From Eutypa lata (Eukaryota; Ascomycota; Sordariomycetes; Xylariales; Diatrypaceae), in assembly GCA_022661535.1 (NCBI GenBank), contig JAKULF010000010.1, positions 2,108,001-2,172,000 of the forward strand: DNA of 64,000 nucleotides, in the 5' to 3' direction. Positions 1 through 12,703 of this stretch are shown here, one piece after another. The translations under genes and the position numbers were made by a program. Positions within the stretch are counted from its first letter, which is position 1, and each line of letters opens with the position of its first letter. Below the pieces are notes generated by a model. That model was not told where the DNA came from and did no database searches. It saw only the letters and a list, made by a program, of their open reading frames with translations.

Positions 1-2853
1 GCCGAGCTAGGCTGACAAAGCTTGAACTAATATAGTTGAGACATATGTTCTGAGGTCGTCTTCCATCGGATCGTTTAATATATACGCGTAATGTTGTTAT
101 CTTTCTTTAAAAACAATACCAATGTCAGCAGGTGAATAATATGATGACCCAAGTGATAGTTTCTATGAGTTATGGACACATTACCTAGGGGCTTTAGGGC
201 TACAGATTGTATGCAGATGGATTATGGCTCCGGCCGACCACTTACAACCTAAGTTCCTACATCATACATACACACCGCAGAGATACGGAATATTACAGCC
301 TAGAATGAGAGACACGTAATATAGCTCCTAGATCCTCAAGTATGGCTGAAAATAACAAGTTAAGGGAAAGGAGGTGAACCGGTAAGTAGCTGCACCTTTA
401 AGGTATTTATAAATACAAAGGTGGAATGGATCTCTTAGGGATCCCTCTTGGCAACCAGGCATTCATCCTATTGTGAATCCCTTCCTGTTGGCCTGGCCTG
501 TATGTATCACTAGATGGATATCAACACCACAATTATTGCACTGCAGAATATGGTAAACAATAATAAAGAAAAGGGGAGAGGGAAATGGTGGAATCACCCT
601 GAAATGTAAATAATGAGACTTGATAATTTGCAGAATTGTAAGCTATTCAACCTTGCTACCTTAGGTGGGCTTGGTTAGAAATAACTATTTAGACAATTCT
701 GAATGTGTATGTAAATATCTAGAGTTTAATAAGTTTAATTGGCTTGATAAACAACTTTGGTTCCGTCTTTGTTGTAATAAGTAGTGCAATGGGGTAGGAC
801 ATGGGATTGTTGCATGTGATGGCTTCGCCCAGGTAGTCATAGTATGTAGGTATGTAGGTAGTTTAATGTGTATTGTTATTTCTCCTATGCCTGTTAATTA
901 ATACTAAGGTTAAACTAAATGAGTGATACGTGTTGGTTGTCACGGAATTGGGATAAGTATTGTTGTTTACACAGGGAGTTATAAAGGGAGATAAGCAGAA
1001 ACAGAAAGGAAAGTTAAAAAAACTTTTTGTATCTGTGGCCAGGAACAGAGTTGAATGGTGATGCTACAAGTTGGTTAGTAAAGACAGTATTGAAGTTGGA
1101 CCTTTAACCATTGGACCAGGCGTGTCTTGCTGCTACATACACCATTATCCAAGGCAGCCATCGACGGATGGATGTACCATGCGGGCTGAACCGTCCAGAG
1201 GGGAGGCACCTTTCTCCCAAGGCAGGTATGCAATGTCCTCAACACCAAAAAAAAATTATTGTGCTGAACATCAAAAAGATTGCTTTGGTCCTTCGGATAG
1301 CCGGGACAGCTGACCTCCGCTGTGTTCTCACGTCTGCCGCCGTTAAGAATGACTAAACACATCCCAAACCTCGGAAGATTTGTCAACCCAGCTGGTATCA
1401 TCAAGGACAGACCCGGCCGAAGTCTGCCCTCTCCTCCAGACTGCAGCAACCACCAGTTACTTTTTCAAGTCGGTATGATCCCTGGGGGTTCCGCTACTCA
1501 ATAATCCCGTTAACAATCTGCCAACTTATTTAGATATATATAGGCAACACATACCACACACCTTTACCCGAGTTTTGCCACGGTTTTTCCAGGGACGTAT
1601 GTATGTAGTAATCGCATGCTTCACTCTCTAGCATAGTAACACATCATCCTGTCCATCTTACTTTAGTTTCCCGCATCACACATCGATATTAATAACATCC
1701 TTCTTACCTCCATTCCCATAATAAGTAGCAACACAGAAACAAAACAATCCAAGATGTGCATCACAATCTCCAGTGCGCATACAAACTTAGAACTATCATG
1801 CACTAAGGAAAATAAATATCTACTGCACAATTCGCACATGTACATCAGCTGTTGATTTAAAATTTAATATTCGTATGAACGATATCATGTAGACTTTTAC
1901 AGAACAACTGCATGAAATTTTCAAAAGGTATGTCATTCTGCAGTGCATTCATCAGGGTGTTGATATTATTGCCTGTATGTAGTATGCATTCTGATGGTGT
2001 CCCATACTCCCGTAGCAACCATCACTTAGGCCACCATATTATTGCTCCACCTGCCGACAAGATACAATAGAACCAACTGGCTCATACTTGGACGAATATT
2101 CTTCAAAATCATGATGCATGGACATGATAGGGTGATGTCCAAAAAGTCTACGAGTCACATAAGTTGGTTAACTCGGGGAAAGATGTCTCGAAAGAACTAC
2201 CTAAGCACCATGACAATATTGTCTCCCAAATACATCTAGCTTCAATAACCCATCCACACATTCATAAATCCTAGGCTACATACATAGGCTGCCTGCAAGT
2301 GTCTAGATTATAATTATAATTAAAATATATGTTACCATTTTCGATTGATCCCAGGTGACAATATGAAATGTAATCCTCTCAAGATACCTTTGATATCTCA
2401 CTGCATACACATCAACCCCATTGCACCCGTTATACCTCTATTTCAAGTCTTCTAAAAGGTCGTGTAGATTTAACACGGTTTTATGCTGACGAAAAGACTT
2501 ACCTAATAGCTGGTAGAAATGAAAAGACAATCAGGAAAAGTTGAAACCCATAAAAGTGGTTTGTTTATCCTTGAAACATATGAACATAATATATGCTTCT
2601 ATACTTCCTGTACAGTTTTCCAGCACCGAAATTTTCCAAATACATAATTGTTCCTACAACTCTTTGATTAAATAATTTTAGCCCCTATTCAGGGAGTCGC
2701 TATACTCAAGGGGGTTGTTGAACTTAGGTAATAAACGGATTGATCGGGTAAACATATTTCCAGATAGCACCCCCGGCGGACCTGCAACCTGGTGGAACCT
2801 ATGTACCTTTGAAGTCTGTGATTAGATATGCCTTATTCACAATGATCACTGTA
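1..2853. other. gene-free left flank
   Basis: I see no gene here. The open frames are short, mostly begin at non-ATG codons and show no family motif. Short TAGGTA/TATGTAGG-type motifs recur, for example around 843-862. A 24-bp stretch at 2013-2036 is repeated exactly at 39245-39268. Confidence 0.5.
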
Positions 2854-2920
2854 CCCGTTGGTCCATGCGGGAAATGAACCAACTAGCCAGGGCTTAGTTG
2901 GCACTTAATATTGTAACCTT
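2854..2920 (+). repeat. left terminal inverted repeat
   Basis: Reverse complement of 3652-3718 with 65 of 67 positions identical. It lies directly after a TA dinucleotide. Confidence 0.85.
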
Positions 2921-3651
2921 CGAAGTACTGTAATCAACACTACTTCTTTTACTTCTTTTATATATAACCTTTTAATTACGTAAATTATAAAGTTACGGTA
3001 ATTTCGAAGATATTAATTACGATATATTAAATATTATACGAATTTTTAAAAATTTAAAATAAACTTACATTATTTTTAAAACATTAAATAAATAAAGTTA
3101 AGTTTTATATAATATAATATAATATATACCTTTTTGATAATATCTTTACGAATAAAATTCGAAAAATTATATAAATATATTTATAATTTTCGTTATGTTT
3201 TAAAGATAATTATAACGGTTTATAAAAAATAAATACGTTTTATATTTAAAAAGTTATGATTTATTTTATATAAAATATAATTTTTAAAAAAGTTTAATAA
3301 TTATATAAATCGTTTTAAATATTATATAAAAAAAGTTTCGAAAGATTTTATTTAAATAAATAATGTTTATTAAATTTTCGTTTCTTATATATTATTTTTA
3401 TTATTTTTTAATATAATTATTTAATATTTTTATATATTTTTAAAAATATTTATTATATTATTATTTATTAATATCGTATTTAACGTAATATAAACCTTTT
3501 TATATTTTAACGTATTAATTTTATTATTTTATTATTTTATTTTATTTAAATGTATTATTTTTTAAAGATAATTATAAAATAAATTATAAGTTTATATTTA
3601 TAATATTCGTAAAGTTATTAATTCTTTTATAACTTTAATTATAGTATTTTA

Positions 3652-3718
3652 AAGGTTACAATATTAAGTGCTGACTAAGCCCTGGCTAGTTGGTTCATTT
3701 CCCGCATGGACCAACGGG
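3652..3718 (-). repeat. right terminal inverted repeat
   Basis: Inverted partner of 2854-2920, followed directly by the second TA. Confidence 0.85.
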
Positions 3719-4255
3719 TATACCTACTTTGTACAGCTCGATAAACCCTGCCACATGAAATAAATCGAAGTTATAACTGTGTAAAAGGCAAGAAGCCAAG
3801 TGAAGCTATTACTCGCCTAGCAAGAATTCGCATAGACCACATCACATGCCAATCTTCGATCACTAACGAAGATCTATTCTTGATCAATTATGACGACGGA
3901 ATTCAATCAACATTGCAATACTTTTTCAAAAGGATCATAGAAGCACCGATTGTTCGAATAATAGCCTTAGCATCTAGTTGCTATTAAGTTAATTGATGTC
4001 CATTAAGATATTCGCGAATCCTACTAAATACAGATATTCATGAAAGCCGCTCGCTCTCCTCTCTTCATATCGGTATCGGTATCATCTCTATACCCCAATC
4101 TTAGAAGACTCCCATCCAGCGCCACCAAACGACTCCCATTTTTCATTTCACATAAGCTCATTATTATTAAACGCCAGCCGAGAACTCCAAAAATCAGTCC
4201 GGTTGCCCGTGCGCACTTTCTGTCTCTCTCTCTCCCTCTCTCTTTTCGTCCAATC

Positions 4256-4290
4256 TAGGTAGGTAGGTAGGTAGGTAGGTTAGGTTAGGT
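4256..4290. repeat. TAGG tetranucleotide microsatellite
   Basis: About six TAGG units followed by TTAGG variants, lying a few bases past the stop codon of the P450 gene, so it falls in that gene's 3' untranslated region. Confidence 0.8.
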
Positions 4291-4296
4291 ATATGT

Positions 4297-6124
4297 CTAT
4301 TCCGTTTTCTCATTCCGTCTCTGGATGTACACGTTTAGTCCTTCTTGGACGACGAAGAAAGTCGACTTGGCCTGGAGTTCCCTGGTCGGGTTAACCAGTT
4401 CGAAGCGGAAGTCTCTCAGCAGTCTGGGGATGACCTTGTTGATCTCCAGCAACGCCAGGTTCCGGCCAATGCAGACGTGGCTACCACCGCCAAACTGTAA
4501 AATAAGTTAGTAACTGCGAACATAAAATATCTGAAAAGGTAACAGAATATTCTGGCACGTACCTGGAACATGTATCTCTCCATGACCTTGGCATTCTCGG
4601 CATCCTCGAGCCATCGCTCGGGTCGGTAGAAATCGGCGTCTTCCCCGAAGGTTGCCTGGTCTCGGTGCAGCACCCATCCGTTGGCCGCGATGCGAGTGCC
4701 GCCCTCGAAGTGGTGGCCCTCGATGTCTGCGCCCTCAGGGGGCACGTAACGGGTGATACTGAGGCCGACTGCCGGTCGGATCCGCATGGCTTCTTTCAGA
4801 CACGCTTGGAAGTACTCTAGTTTCTGCGCTTCGAGCCATTCGATGTTGCCGGATGCTGGGATGGTTGCCGTCTGCACGGCCGCGTCAATCTCGGCCATCA
4901 ATTTAGCGTAGACTCGAGGGGCGGTGAGGAGATGCCAGAAGAAGGACTGCATGGTTGAGGCGGTGGAATCCGAGCCAGCGAATCTAGTGATCGTTAGTAT
5001 AGGTTTTCCCTCTAATCACAGCTTGTCGTCCCGCGGTTGGAGGTCGTAGTTTATTTTAACCGTAGGGACAGAAGGGGAATCATATCACGAGTCACTTACA
5101 TGGCACCGTGAGCAACAGCAAACACGTCCCCCTCTCCAAACTTATCTGGGTTCTTCAAGTGACCCTTGATCAAACTTGCAAGCAAGTCTTCTCTCCCATC
5201 ACTGCTGCCTCCCTTGCCCTCCTTCTCAACCTCGAAGGGTCGACGCTTGCTCATTTCCTCCATCGCAATGCGCGTGATGAGCGAGTTGTTCGGGTTCAGG
5301 GACGGGATAAGGCGGGCGAGAGGGTTCCGGCGGAGAACGAAGTCGAATTCAGGAACCTGGCCCACCACGCCGTTGTACCGCTGCATGTCGTCGATGGTCT
5401 TGATAGCGCCCTCGACATCGACACCAGCAGCCAGGAAGCCAAAGGAGCGGCCGAACGCGACCTCACCCAGGACGTCGAAGGCGAAGTAGTGCAGCCAGGC
5501 GCCGAGATCGACGACGTGGCGCCCGCTGAGGGTCTCGTAGCCCTTGCCGTGCCCGCTTTCTCCCTGCCCCTTCTTGGGGTCCGGGCAGAACTCGCCGATG
5601 CGCTGGGCGAGGACCTCGATCGTGTCGTCGATGAAGGGGCTCAGCTGGCGCATCGCCGCCATGCTGTACGGCACGTTGGCGACCTTCTTCTTCATGGCGT
5701 GGACGTCCTCGCGGATCTCCGTGAAGATGTCCGCGTTCTGCGGCGGCGGGAACACGGCGTAGAAGTCCGTCTTGTAGAATCGCTTCCCGGCCGAGAGCAG
5801 CGCGCGCGCCGCCGCGGGCGAGGCGACCGAAACTTCATTGGGGGCGATGCGGACGACCGGGCCGTATTTCCTGTGTAGTTCGATGTGGTCGTAGTTCGTC
5901 TGCCCCTTCACGGTGGAAATGACTTTCCAGAGGCGGGAGCATGAGGCGAGGAAGGGGCCTGGATATCGACGGAGAGGCGAGGAATAGCGCTTGTAGAGCA
6001 CACGGAAGACGAGGAAGACGGGAAGTAGTACCGGCCAGTATTCCTTCAGGAAGGTCAGGGCAGAGGAGAGGAGGGCTTTTGTTGGCGAGATAGTGTTCGC
6101 GTCGGTCTCTAGTAGAGCGGCCAT
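4297..6124 (-). CDS. cytochrome P450 monooxygenase (pisatin-demethylase-like)
   Basis: Haem-thiolate monooxygenase, probably anchored in the ER by a hydrophobic N-terminal segment (residues about 20-45) followed by a proline hinge (RRYPGP). My model joins three exons, 6124-5100, 4983-4563 and 4494-4297, giving 547 aa. Both introns have GTAAGT/GTACGT donors, and joining them preserves frame. The spliced junction creates the I-helix motif AGSDST (about 344-349). The ExxR motif (KEAMR), the PERW segment and the haem loop FGGGSHVCIGRN with Cys about 490 are all present, so the enzyme looks intact. N-terminal similarity to fungal pisatin-demethylase-type P450s is from memory; the substrate cannot be read. 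No other biosynthetic core gene is adjacent. The ATG at 6124 is the first in frame before the membrane anchor. Confidence 0.88.
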
Positions 6125-9100
6125 AATCTAGTTTAGTTAATTGAAAAAGTCCCTGTGAGGCTGAAGTGCACAATGCAGCATGCAGGGTCGCACGGGATGT
6201 GAATCCACGAGATGGGTTTAAATGGACTTCAGGCTATTACACTTGGGTCTAAGGGTCCTATGACAGAAGAACTGCGATGATCAAGGTGCTGACAATGACT
6301 GACAAATGGGTCGCTTCATCTATCATTAATATACTCGTGCTGACCATACAGGCCTACATACGTACAGACAGACCTATTGCCCATCCCAACGCTAAGGGGG
6401 CCGAGCATCCATCCCAATTCCCCAACTCACGATATACATATGTACGTACATATTAGGCTTTCCATTAATAGACGCCAATGATAGTCTCGTATTTCGCAAG
6501 GCTAGTTACGGCTAATTGTCATCAGAGCCACGGCATTGGTCCACTTGATCCAGCCAGCACCAGGGCTCGAGCTGATCGCATCTGTGACGACTCCTGCTAC
6601 GTTGCAAGTCCAGCCTATTAGCTAACTGCCGACGAATGCTTGACGTCGCCAATGCGGTGGGTCGACACACCAAGGGTGGAGCGCCACGGGATGTGGAGGA
6701 GCTTCTTGAGACTTGAGGCGCACGAGGTTGGAGAATGCGGGGAAGAGGGTGTGCAGGGTGGGTATCACCCTAACTAGCCATCAGCGAAAGGGCCACGGCG
6801 AGAACGCTCTCGGTCATAGATATACGCCCATTTTCTACCGAGATCGCCGGAGCTCAAGAAGAAAAGTGATGCAGTTGTGAAGTATGCCTCAACACTTGGG
6901 CTTACTTGGCGTTTTCATCTATCGGTATCTAGGTTATTAAATCCAATCTATCTAGAGGGTCCCTTCCCCTACCTGTGGGCGTCATCAATGCTACCGAACC
7001 GATTACAATGACAAAAAGCGATTCGCGGCTCTTAAGTAGATATAATATATTAAGCAACTCGCCACCCGGGCTCTGACGTTACTGAACCCTCTAGAACCTC
7101 TCAACAGATTAAGCGAGTGTAGAATTATCGTAGCGAACATGTTGCACTGCTTCTCTCCCGATGAAATTCGATTTCGACTCTGGCCGCCATTCTTTCTCCC
7201 GTTCCTTGGCAGCTATAACAAACAATATCATGCAGCCACAACATTTCGTCATTGGGCGCGTGTTGCTTCCCAAACAACCGAGATTCATCGGGCGTTAGAT
7301 ATCTACCGTCGAAAGGGTCAGTGACAACGGATGGGCTGATCGGCAAACCATACGTTCACTACTACCTATGCAACGTAAAGGAGGCTAGCCCTCGTCATAT
7401 CACTCTAGTCTTATGATCCTGTAGTTATGTACAAGTCTGATAGATAGGGGTTTGAATGCCCCCTTTCGCAATGAACACATCATGGTCCAAACCCAAAACA
7501 AAACGTCAGGAGACTTCATAGCTAAGCGGAGATGTATGCTATATCATACTAAAATACGAAGTAGTCAAAACTAGTTGCTAGTATAGTGGATATACTAAGC
7601 CGCTATCCAGACAGTCAGGGTTGAGGTGGAAGCCATGCGGCTTAAGTTCAAGGCTTAAAAGCCCACAGTATTCGAAACCTGCCAATCCCATGTAACGGAA
7701 TTATGTTACCCCACAATATAGCATCCAGAGGAGGGAGCTATATCCGTTTATTCCGAGACTTTCAAGGCAATGCGACAACAGATGTCTGCAAGATCGGAAT
7801 TATTATATCCATTGCAGATGTCAATCTGTTTCTATTGGACTGTGGTAGTGAGAGCGGTCATCGCCGCTAGAAGCATACGAGTCTTCTTCTTCGAGAAAGT
7901 TCGGGTCCGAAGGCAACTCCCGTAAAGCTCATGGCAAGTAGAATAGTTGGATGACTTCAGCTGTATGTAGTTGGGAAGCGAACTTTACTCCTGTAAGTTG
8001 ATTGGTGCGATAGCTACGCAAACTGCGTTCGTTCTTTAGGTGATGGGGGATTTTTTGGTAATGGATTCGCTACAATTGGTGAACAGATCCGATTGGATTG
8101 TGATCTGAGAATATGACAAACATATAGTGGATCATGCATGCACCATACCTAGAGTACATGCGCCAAGCTAGTGTTATAAACTATTAAGTGCAGTATGCGA
8201 GGTCCCTAAGCAGGGGCAAAACGTGCATAGAACACCTTACAGGCGTATATTACCTCAAATATTTTCTGGGTTCCATTCGCGCTAGGAATAAAGCTTGCGT
8301 GTAGGCTGGAATGCAAGTGTTCGGACCGGTATCATCTGTGTGGGATATCCCCTCGAGATCAGAGCGCAAACCAGACGATGCCCCTATCCATGTGATCAAC
8401 CTCTGAAGAACACTTGCAATACGACGGCACTGTAGACAAGCAGACCCCCTTTAACTCTATAGTTTCAATGCTATGAAAGTTGCGTCCCATGTTGTGCGAC
8501 CGTATATCAAGTGGAACTTGCAGTGTGCGACCTGGAAATATATTCATCTACCTCAGATCGTGAACTCTCTAGGAGTTATCAGAAAGTAGAAAAAAGATGT
8601 GTTCGGTTGCACAAAAATTCAGTATATTTCATCAAGCTTCAGCCAATTATTCCATTGCGATACCGGATTTTGCAATATAGCAGACGATATCGATTGCTAT
8701 AATTAGATCGAGGTTCTGCAACTTATATTAAAGATATATTGCGATTGCAGTATATCGTTCGGTGCCTTACCCACTATTCTCGTTCTGGACTTTGCACTGC
8801 TTCTTCAATTTTCGTGCCTATATTCGGAAAATCATGCAGCTGCCGCTTTTTTTCTTTTTTTTTTTCTCTTGTCTTTCTTTGCCAACTGTTTTTCTGGGCG
8901 TTACAACCCTAAACATGGAATAAGGGAAATCTCAGTTCCCGTCGCAGTCAAGCAACAGCCGTAATTCACCCTCAGCGCGGCAGTCGCACAAGTCGATTCG
9001 AGACAAGTGAGAATTATCAGCCGAGATGCCACATATGCCAAACGTAGAAACTATTACTAGGTGGCAATGAATCATACAAGCAGCTCTCGTGTACATCCCC

Positions 9101-10434
9101 TCATTGCTACATAGGGCTAGCGGATTACATCTGACAAGGTATGTCGCTTACGGCTTCTTCCTCTAGATCCCTAGATGGCCGGGAGATAGATTTCGTAGGA
9201 ATTGACCGTAGAATTCGATGTTGGCCCTATTTCTTTGGCAACTTAATGCGTGTCTTATTGGATAGTTTCCCGTGGTCCCGGGAGTGGGGACATGGCCAAC
9301 TTCTTTCTCCAACGCTAGTAGCAGGGTGTGTGAGGGAAGAGAAGGGGAAAAGCAGGCCTAATTACTTACCAACATCCGTAGCGTACCGTGCAGTCCGGTG
9401 ATTCAATCCAAGCCTTGGCTTTGCAACTTTTTGGTCAATAGATATGGACAGATCATTCCTATGGGTGCCCACCACTGTGAGTTAGGCCTCGTTCCAAAAA
9501 GCGATGGAGGAATGGAAGGACCATCATTGGTCCAGGACTTCTCATCTTGAACCTCACATATACGTAGTCGGCCTTGGTCTTATTTTGTTAGGGAAAAACT
9601 ACTGCCAGTAGTATAGCGTCTCACAAACTTGATGACATCTAATAAGGCTTAGGTCTCGATACTCTGTACTTTTCCCTCCATGTTTCCAAGGGGCTTATGC
9701 ATGAGATAAAACCAGATTTAGCCAGTTCCCTATAAGTAACAACGGTGTAGGTCAGAGGCTTCAAGATCAAAACACGCTTTGTAATTCATTCATGAAGTTT
9801 AGATATGTCATGGCGTTAAGCAAGGGTTAGCTAAGTAAACCATGAGTTTTGAGTTGTTATCCATGTCAATATGCGTGCTATTGCAATCTAGTAAAGCTAT
9901 ATATTCACATCGGGCCCAGGAGTGAACTGCTAGTTCACCGCAGGGCGCCAAGGGGCTGCAAATATGCTTGAAACATTACTTCCCTGAACATGGCTTCCTG
10001 GTAGTAAAGTGAACGAACTATTTTGGATCGTACCTTGGCTCTTTGAATGTCGGCAAGTATTAAGCTTCTCCCTTTTAGCGCCATCCTGTGTATTGACAGT
10101 ACATCAAATATATGTATCATTACTACGTTACAGCCTCGTATACACAACCCCTTTCTCCACTTAGTCATATAGTTGTTCTTTAAATCGGTCAATTGGAGTA
10201 GTCGTCCCCTAATCAAGTCTTTAGCAGCTCTAATAACCTGAAGTTACAAAATATGTTGTCAACTCAACAAACCCTAAAGCAAAGCCACGCAGCTCACAGC
10301 AGACAAGTATATGAGAACATCGCGAGCAATCTGCACATGCAAAACATTGATTACTCACTCACATTCATCCATGTGATAATACATCATAAATTCATGACTC
10401 TAGCCTTGTCTAGCCCCTCTTTGCCAATGGCCAC
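6125..10434. other. intergenic region between P450 and DUF4267-like gene
   Basis: About 4.3 kb with no convincing gene on either strand. A pyrimidine tract lies at 8848-8871. The first kilobase (to about 7100) is the P450 promoter side and is somewhat GC-rich, but no long frame is open. Confidence 0.5.
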
Positions 10435-10960
10435 TTAATATCGACCTCGCCGAGCCGCGGCAGTCATTCCAGCCAAGCCCCAAGCACCGATGAACCACGA
10501 GTACCCGAGGCGAGAGGCGGCCTTTTTACAGCTGCCCTCCTTCCAGACAGCATAGCTGTCTACCACGCCCGTAAGAATGCCAGTGAAGGCAAGGACCGTA
10601 TCGACAGCCCTGAAGTGCCGGCGAAAATAAAAGAAGAGAATAAGGGAGCCCAGAACGCTGTTACGAACCGCATAGACTGCAACGTATATTAGGGTTAGCC
10701 AATTACTTCTGTATACGAACATGCCACTTTCAGTAACTTATGACACTGGAGATATCCGCAAAGGGAATAAAAATGTAACTTATCAAAATCAACTTACTGG
10801 AGATCAGGGACCCCGCCCCGGGCGAGTCAGCAACACGGGACGGGAACCCGAACGCGAGGATGGCTTGCTGCGTGTTGAAATATGGCATGAGGCTACCGAA
10901 GGCCATCCCATAGCCAGCGACTAGGGCCGGTATATCGTACACATGGATTTTCACGAACAT
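10435..10960 (-). CDS. small membrane protein, DUF4267-like
   Basis: Model of two exons, 10960-10798 and 10676-10435, giving 134 aa. The donor is GTAAGT and the acceptor TTGCAG; the phase closes to an Ile codon. The protein has three or four hydrophobic segments: one near the start containing PALVAGYGMAFG, one after the splice (VLGSLILFFYF), one around VLAFTGILTGVVDSYAVW, and one at the C-terminus (IGAWGLAGMTAAARR). The order, a conserved FGFPSR-like stretch followed by YAVRN and a VDSY motif, resembles small fungal membrane proteins carrying DUF4267; this is family recognition from memory. Function is unknown. In other fungi such genes can lie near secondary-metabolism genes, but the nearest ones here are kilobases away. 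Confidence 0.6.
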
Positions 10961-12703
10961 GGCGGCGGTGGTGAGGAAGAAGGCGTTGGGGCGGAATTGG
11001 CATGCAGAAGTTTATAAGGGGATGGCGAGAATAGTAGTACCTGTTCTGACAATCTTGGAGGGCTAGGTAGGTTGAAATGTCCTGTCGGAATGTAAATAGC
11101 TTGTTACTAGGACGATCCGAAAGGCTAGGTAATATGTCCTTTTTTTCTGCCTTTGAGGTAAAGATGGTGAATGTCATGATAGGAATAGGTGAGATGGCAA
11201 AGCGGGGTCGCCATTGTGGGATGCAGGGGTGCATAGCTTACTCACTATCTGCACTACATAGTATAATATCAACTTCAGGTCATTCAGACCACAACGGCGG
11301 GCTTAGATTTGTTCCTCTTTCTAGTCTGATATATCTACCTTATCACGGACATTCCTAGAGATCTAAGCGGTCAATGCTTATTTTGCACAAAAATGTAAGC
11401 AGCATAACATTTACAAATAGCACGGCTCACCAATGGTAATAAGATTAACTTCGTTAAATTCGCCCTTACACATCAGATGAAAAAAACCATTCAAAACTAC
11501 CTTAGATTCGCGACGAGTTGACAAGAGTCTAAGTATGATAATGACATACCCTATGACGCAAACCGAGCAATTTTCATAATTTGTACAACTACTACTGAGT
11601 GTTTATTTTTTTATTTCTTTAAACTTTTACGAAAGGTCTATGGCTCATAACGAATATACGAACATATTATATAGTCGTCTAATTTTACGCGAATGCATAA
11701 GAAGTGATTCTGTGTCGAGCTATCATCTAGTCACGATATATATCTCATTAGGTAATCAATATACTAAAATAGCATTCTGTTATAAAAGTATAATATCTAA
11801 CATGAAAAGTAAGTTTAGTAGTTCCATACCAGATTTGCTATAACAAATATTCGTGTAATCCTAGAAACATACACGGCGGAAGCACTCTTAGGCCTGCTCT
11901 CAATGGCAGTATCGTGAGTGAAAAGGGCCATATTACTAGTCCTGAATCCCAGAGTGACGTTATCATGTCTTTAATATAATGTTGTTTTATATGATAACTC
12001 TTAAATCTCTGTATATTTAACCAATGAAGTGTTATATTGGAAGTTAACCCTTCGACATATGGATGTCGTAAGTGTAGAGTTTAGTCAAGATGATACGTGA
12101 ATATTTATAACAATTTCGGATTTGTTATATCAGAACCCTGCCAATGGAGGTAACGATCGGTTCAAGAAAGGTTTCTAAAATAGTAGTAAATTGAGCAACA
12201 AGTCATCTGTGCAACACCAGGCAGACCGGGTTAGAATCGCTAGTCTTTCCCACAGCAATAACCGAAACTCTCTGCAGGAGGAAATGCCCCCGAGTGGACA
12301 ATGTCAGAGATAAAATCATTATTGAGTCATAAAGAACTCCTAAACACCTAGCAATAAGCTTAAGCCCATATATACATGCCGGCCGTCTAGTCGTGTCAAT
12401 TTGTTCCACTCCCACGATATCGTTACGATCATAATTATACTTCTCCTAAACCAAAGTGAATCCCGAACATCCAGTCATTCCACATTTCTATGTAATTCGG
12501 GGCCATGAAGTTAAACTTTTTTTTCTTTCGTTGTCTCAATCACCCTTCTACCAAGAATGTTCTCCCACTCATCCAAACTATGTCTTTATCATGTGTCCAA
12601 TCATGTATGTACGTCTATATTCTCCAGGTATCCATTCAGCGTCATGCGTAAATCCAGCGGGCTCTAATCATAAACCAAAAAAGGGAGAGGGATCGTCGTC
12701 CTC
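10961..12703. other. intergenic, no gene seen
   Basis: Upstream of the DUF4267-like gene and downstream of the transporter. Only short frames without motifs are visible. Confidence 0.45.

Larger units (their letters stand above)
2854..3718. mobile_element. RIP-saturated TIR DNA transposon (MITE-sized), TA target site
   Basis: An 865-bp element is bounded by terminal inverted repeats of 67 bp (2854-2920 and 3652-3718) with only two mismatches, starting CCCGTTGGTCCATGCGGG. Both ends abut a TA dinucleotide (2852-2853 and 3719-3720), the target duplication expected of Tc1/mariner-type elements. The inverted match continues inward to about 2950 with C-to-T/G-to-A differences. The interior (about 2940-3650) is almost pure A+T and has no open frame, so any transposase is lost or the element was non-autonomous. 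The superfamily is inferred from the TA duplication only. Confidence 0.8.

Noticed and set aside
1071..1504. Overlapping frames on both strands near 1.1-1.5 kb
   Set aside because: Several start at non-ATG codons, have mixed composition and no motif or splice continuity.
5108..5878. 256-aa plus-strand frame inside the P450
   Set aside because: Antisense shadow of the P450 exon, with no motif of its own.
10893..11234. 113-aa minus-strand frame upstream of the DUF4267-like gene
   Set aside because: Starts away from the conserved N-terminus, overlaps it in a different frame and has no motif.
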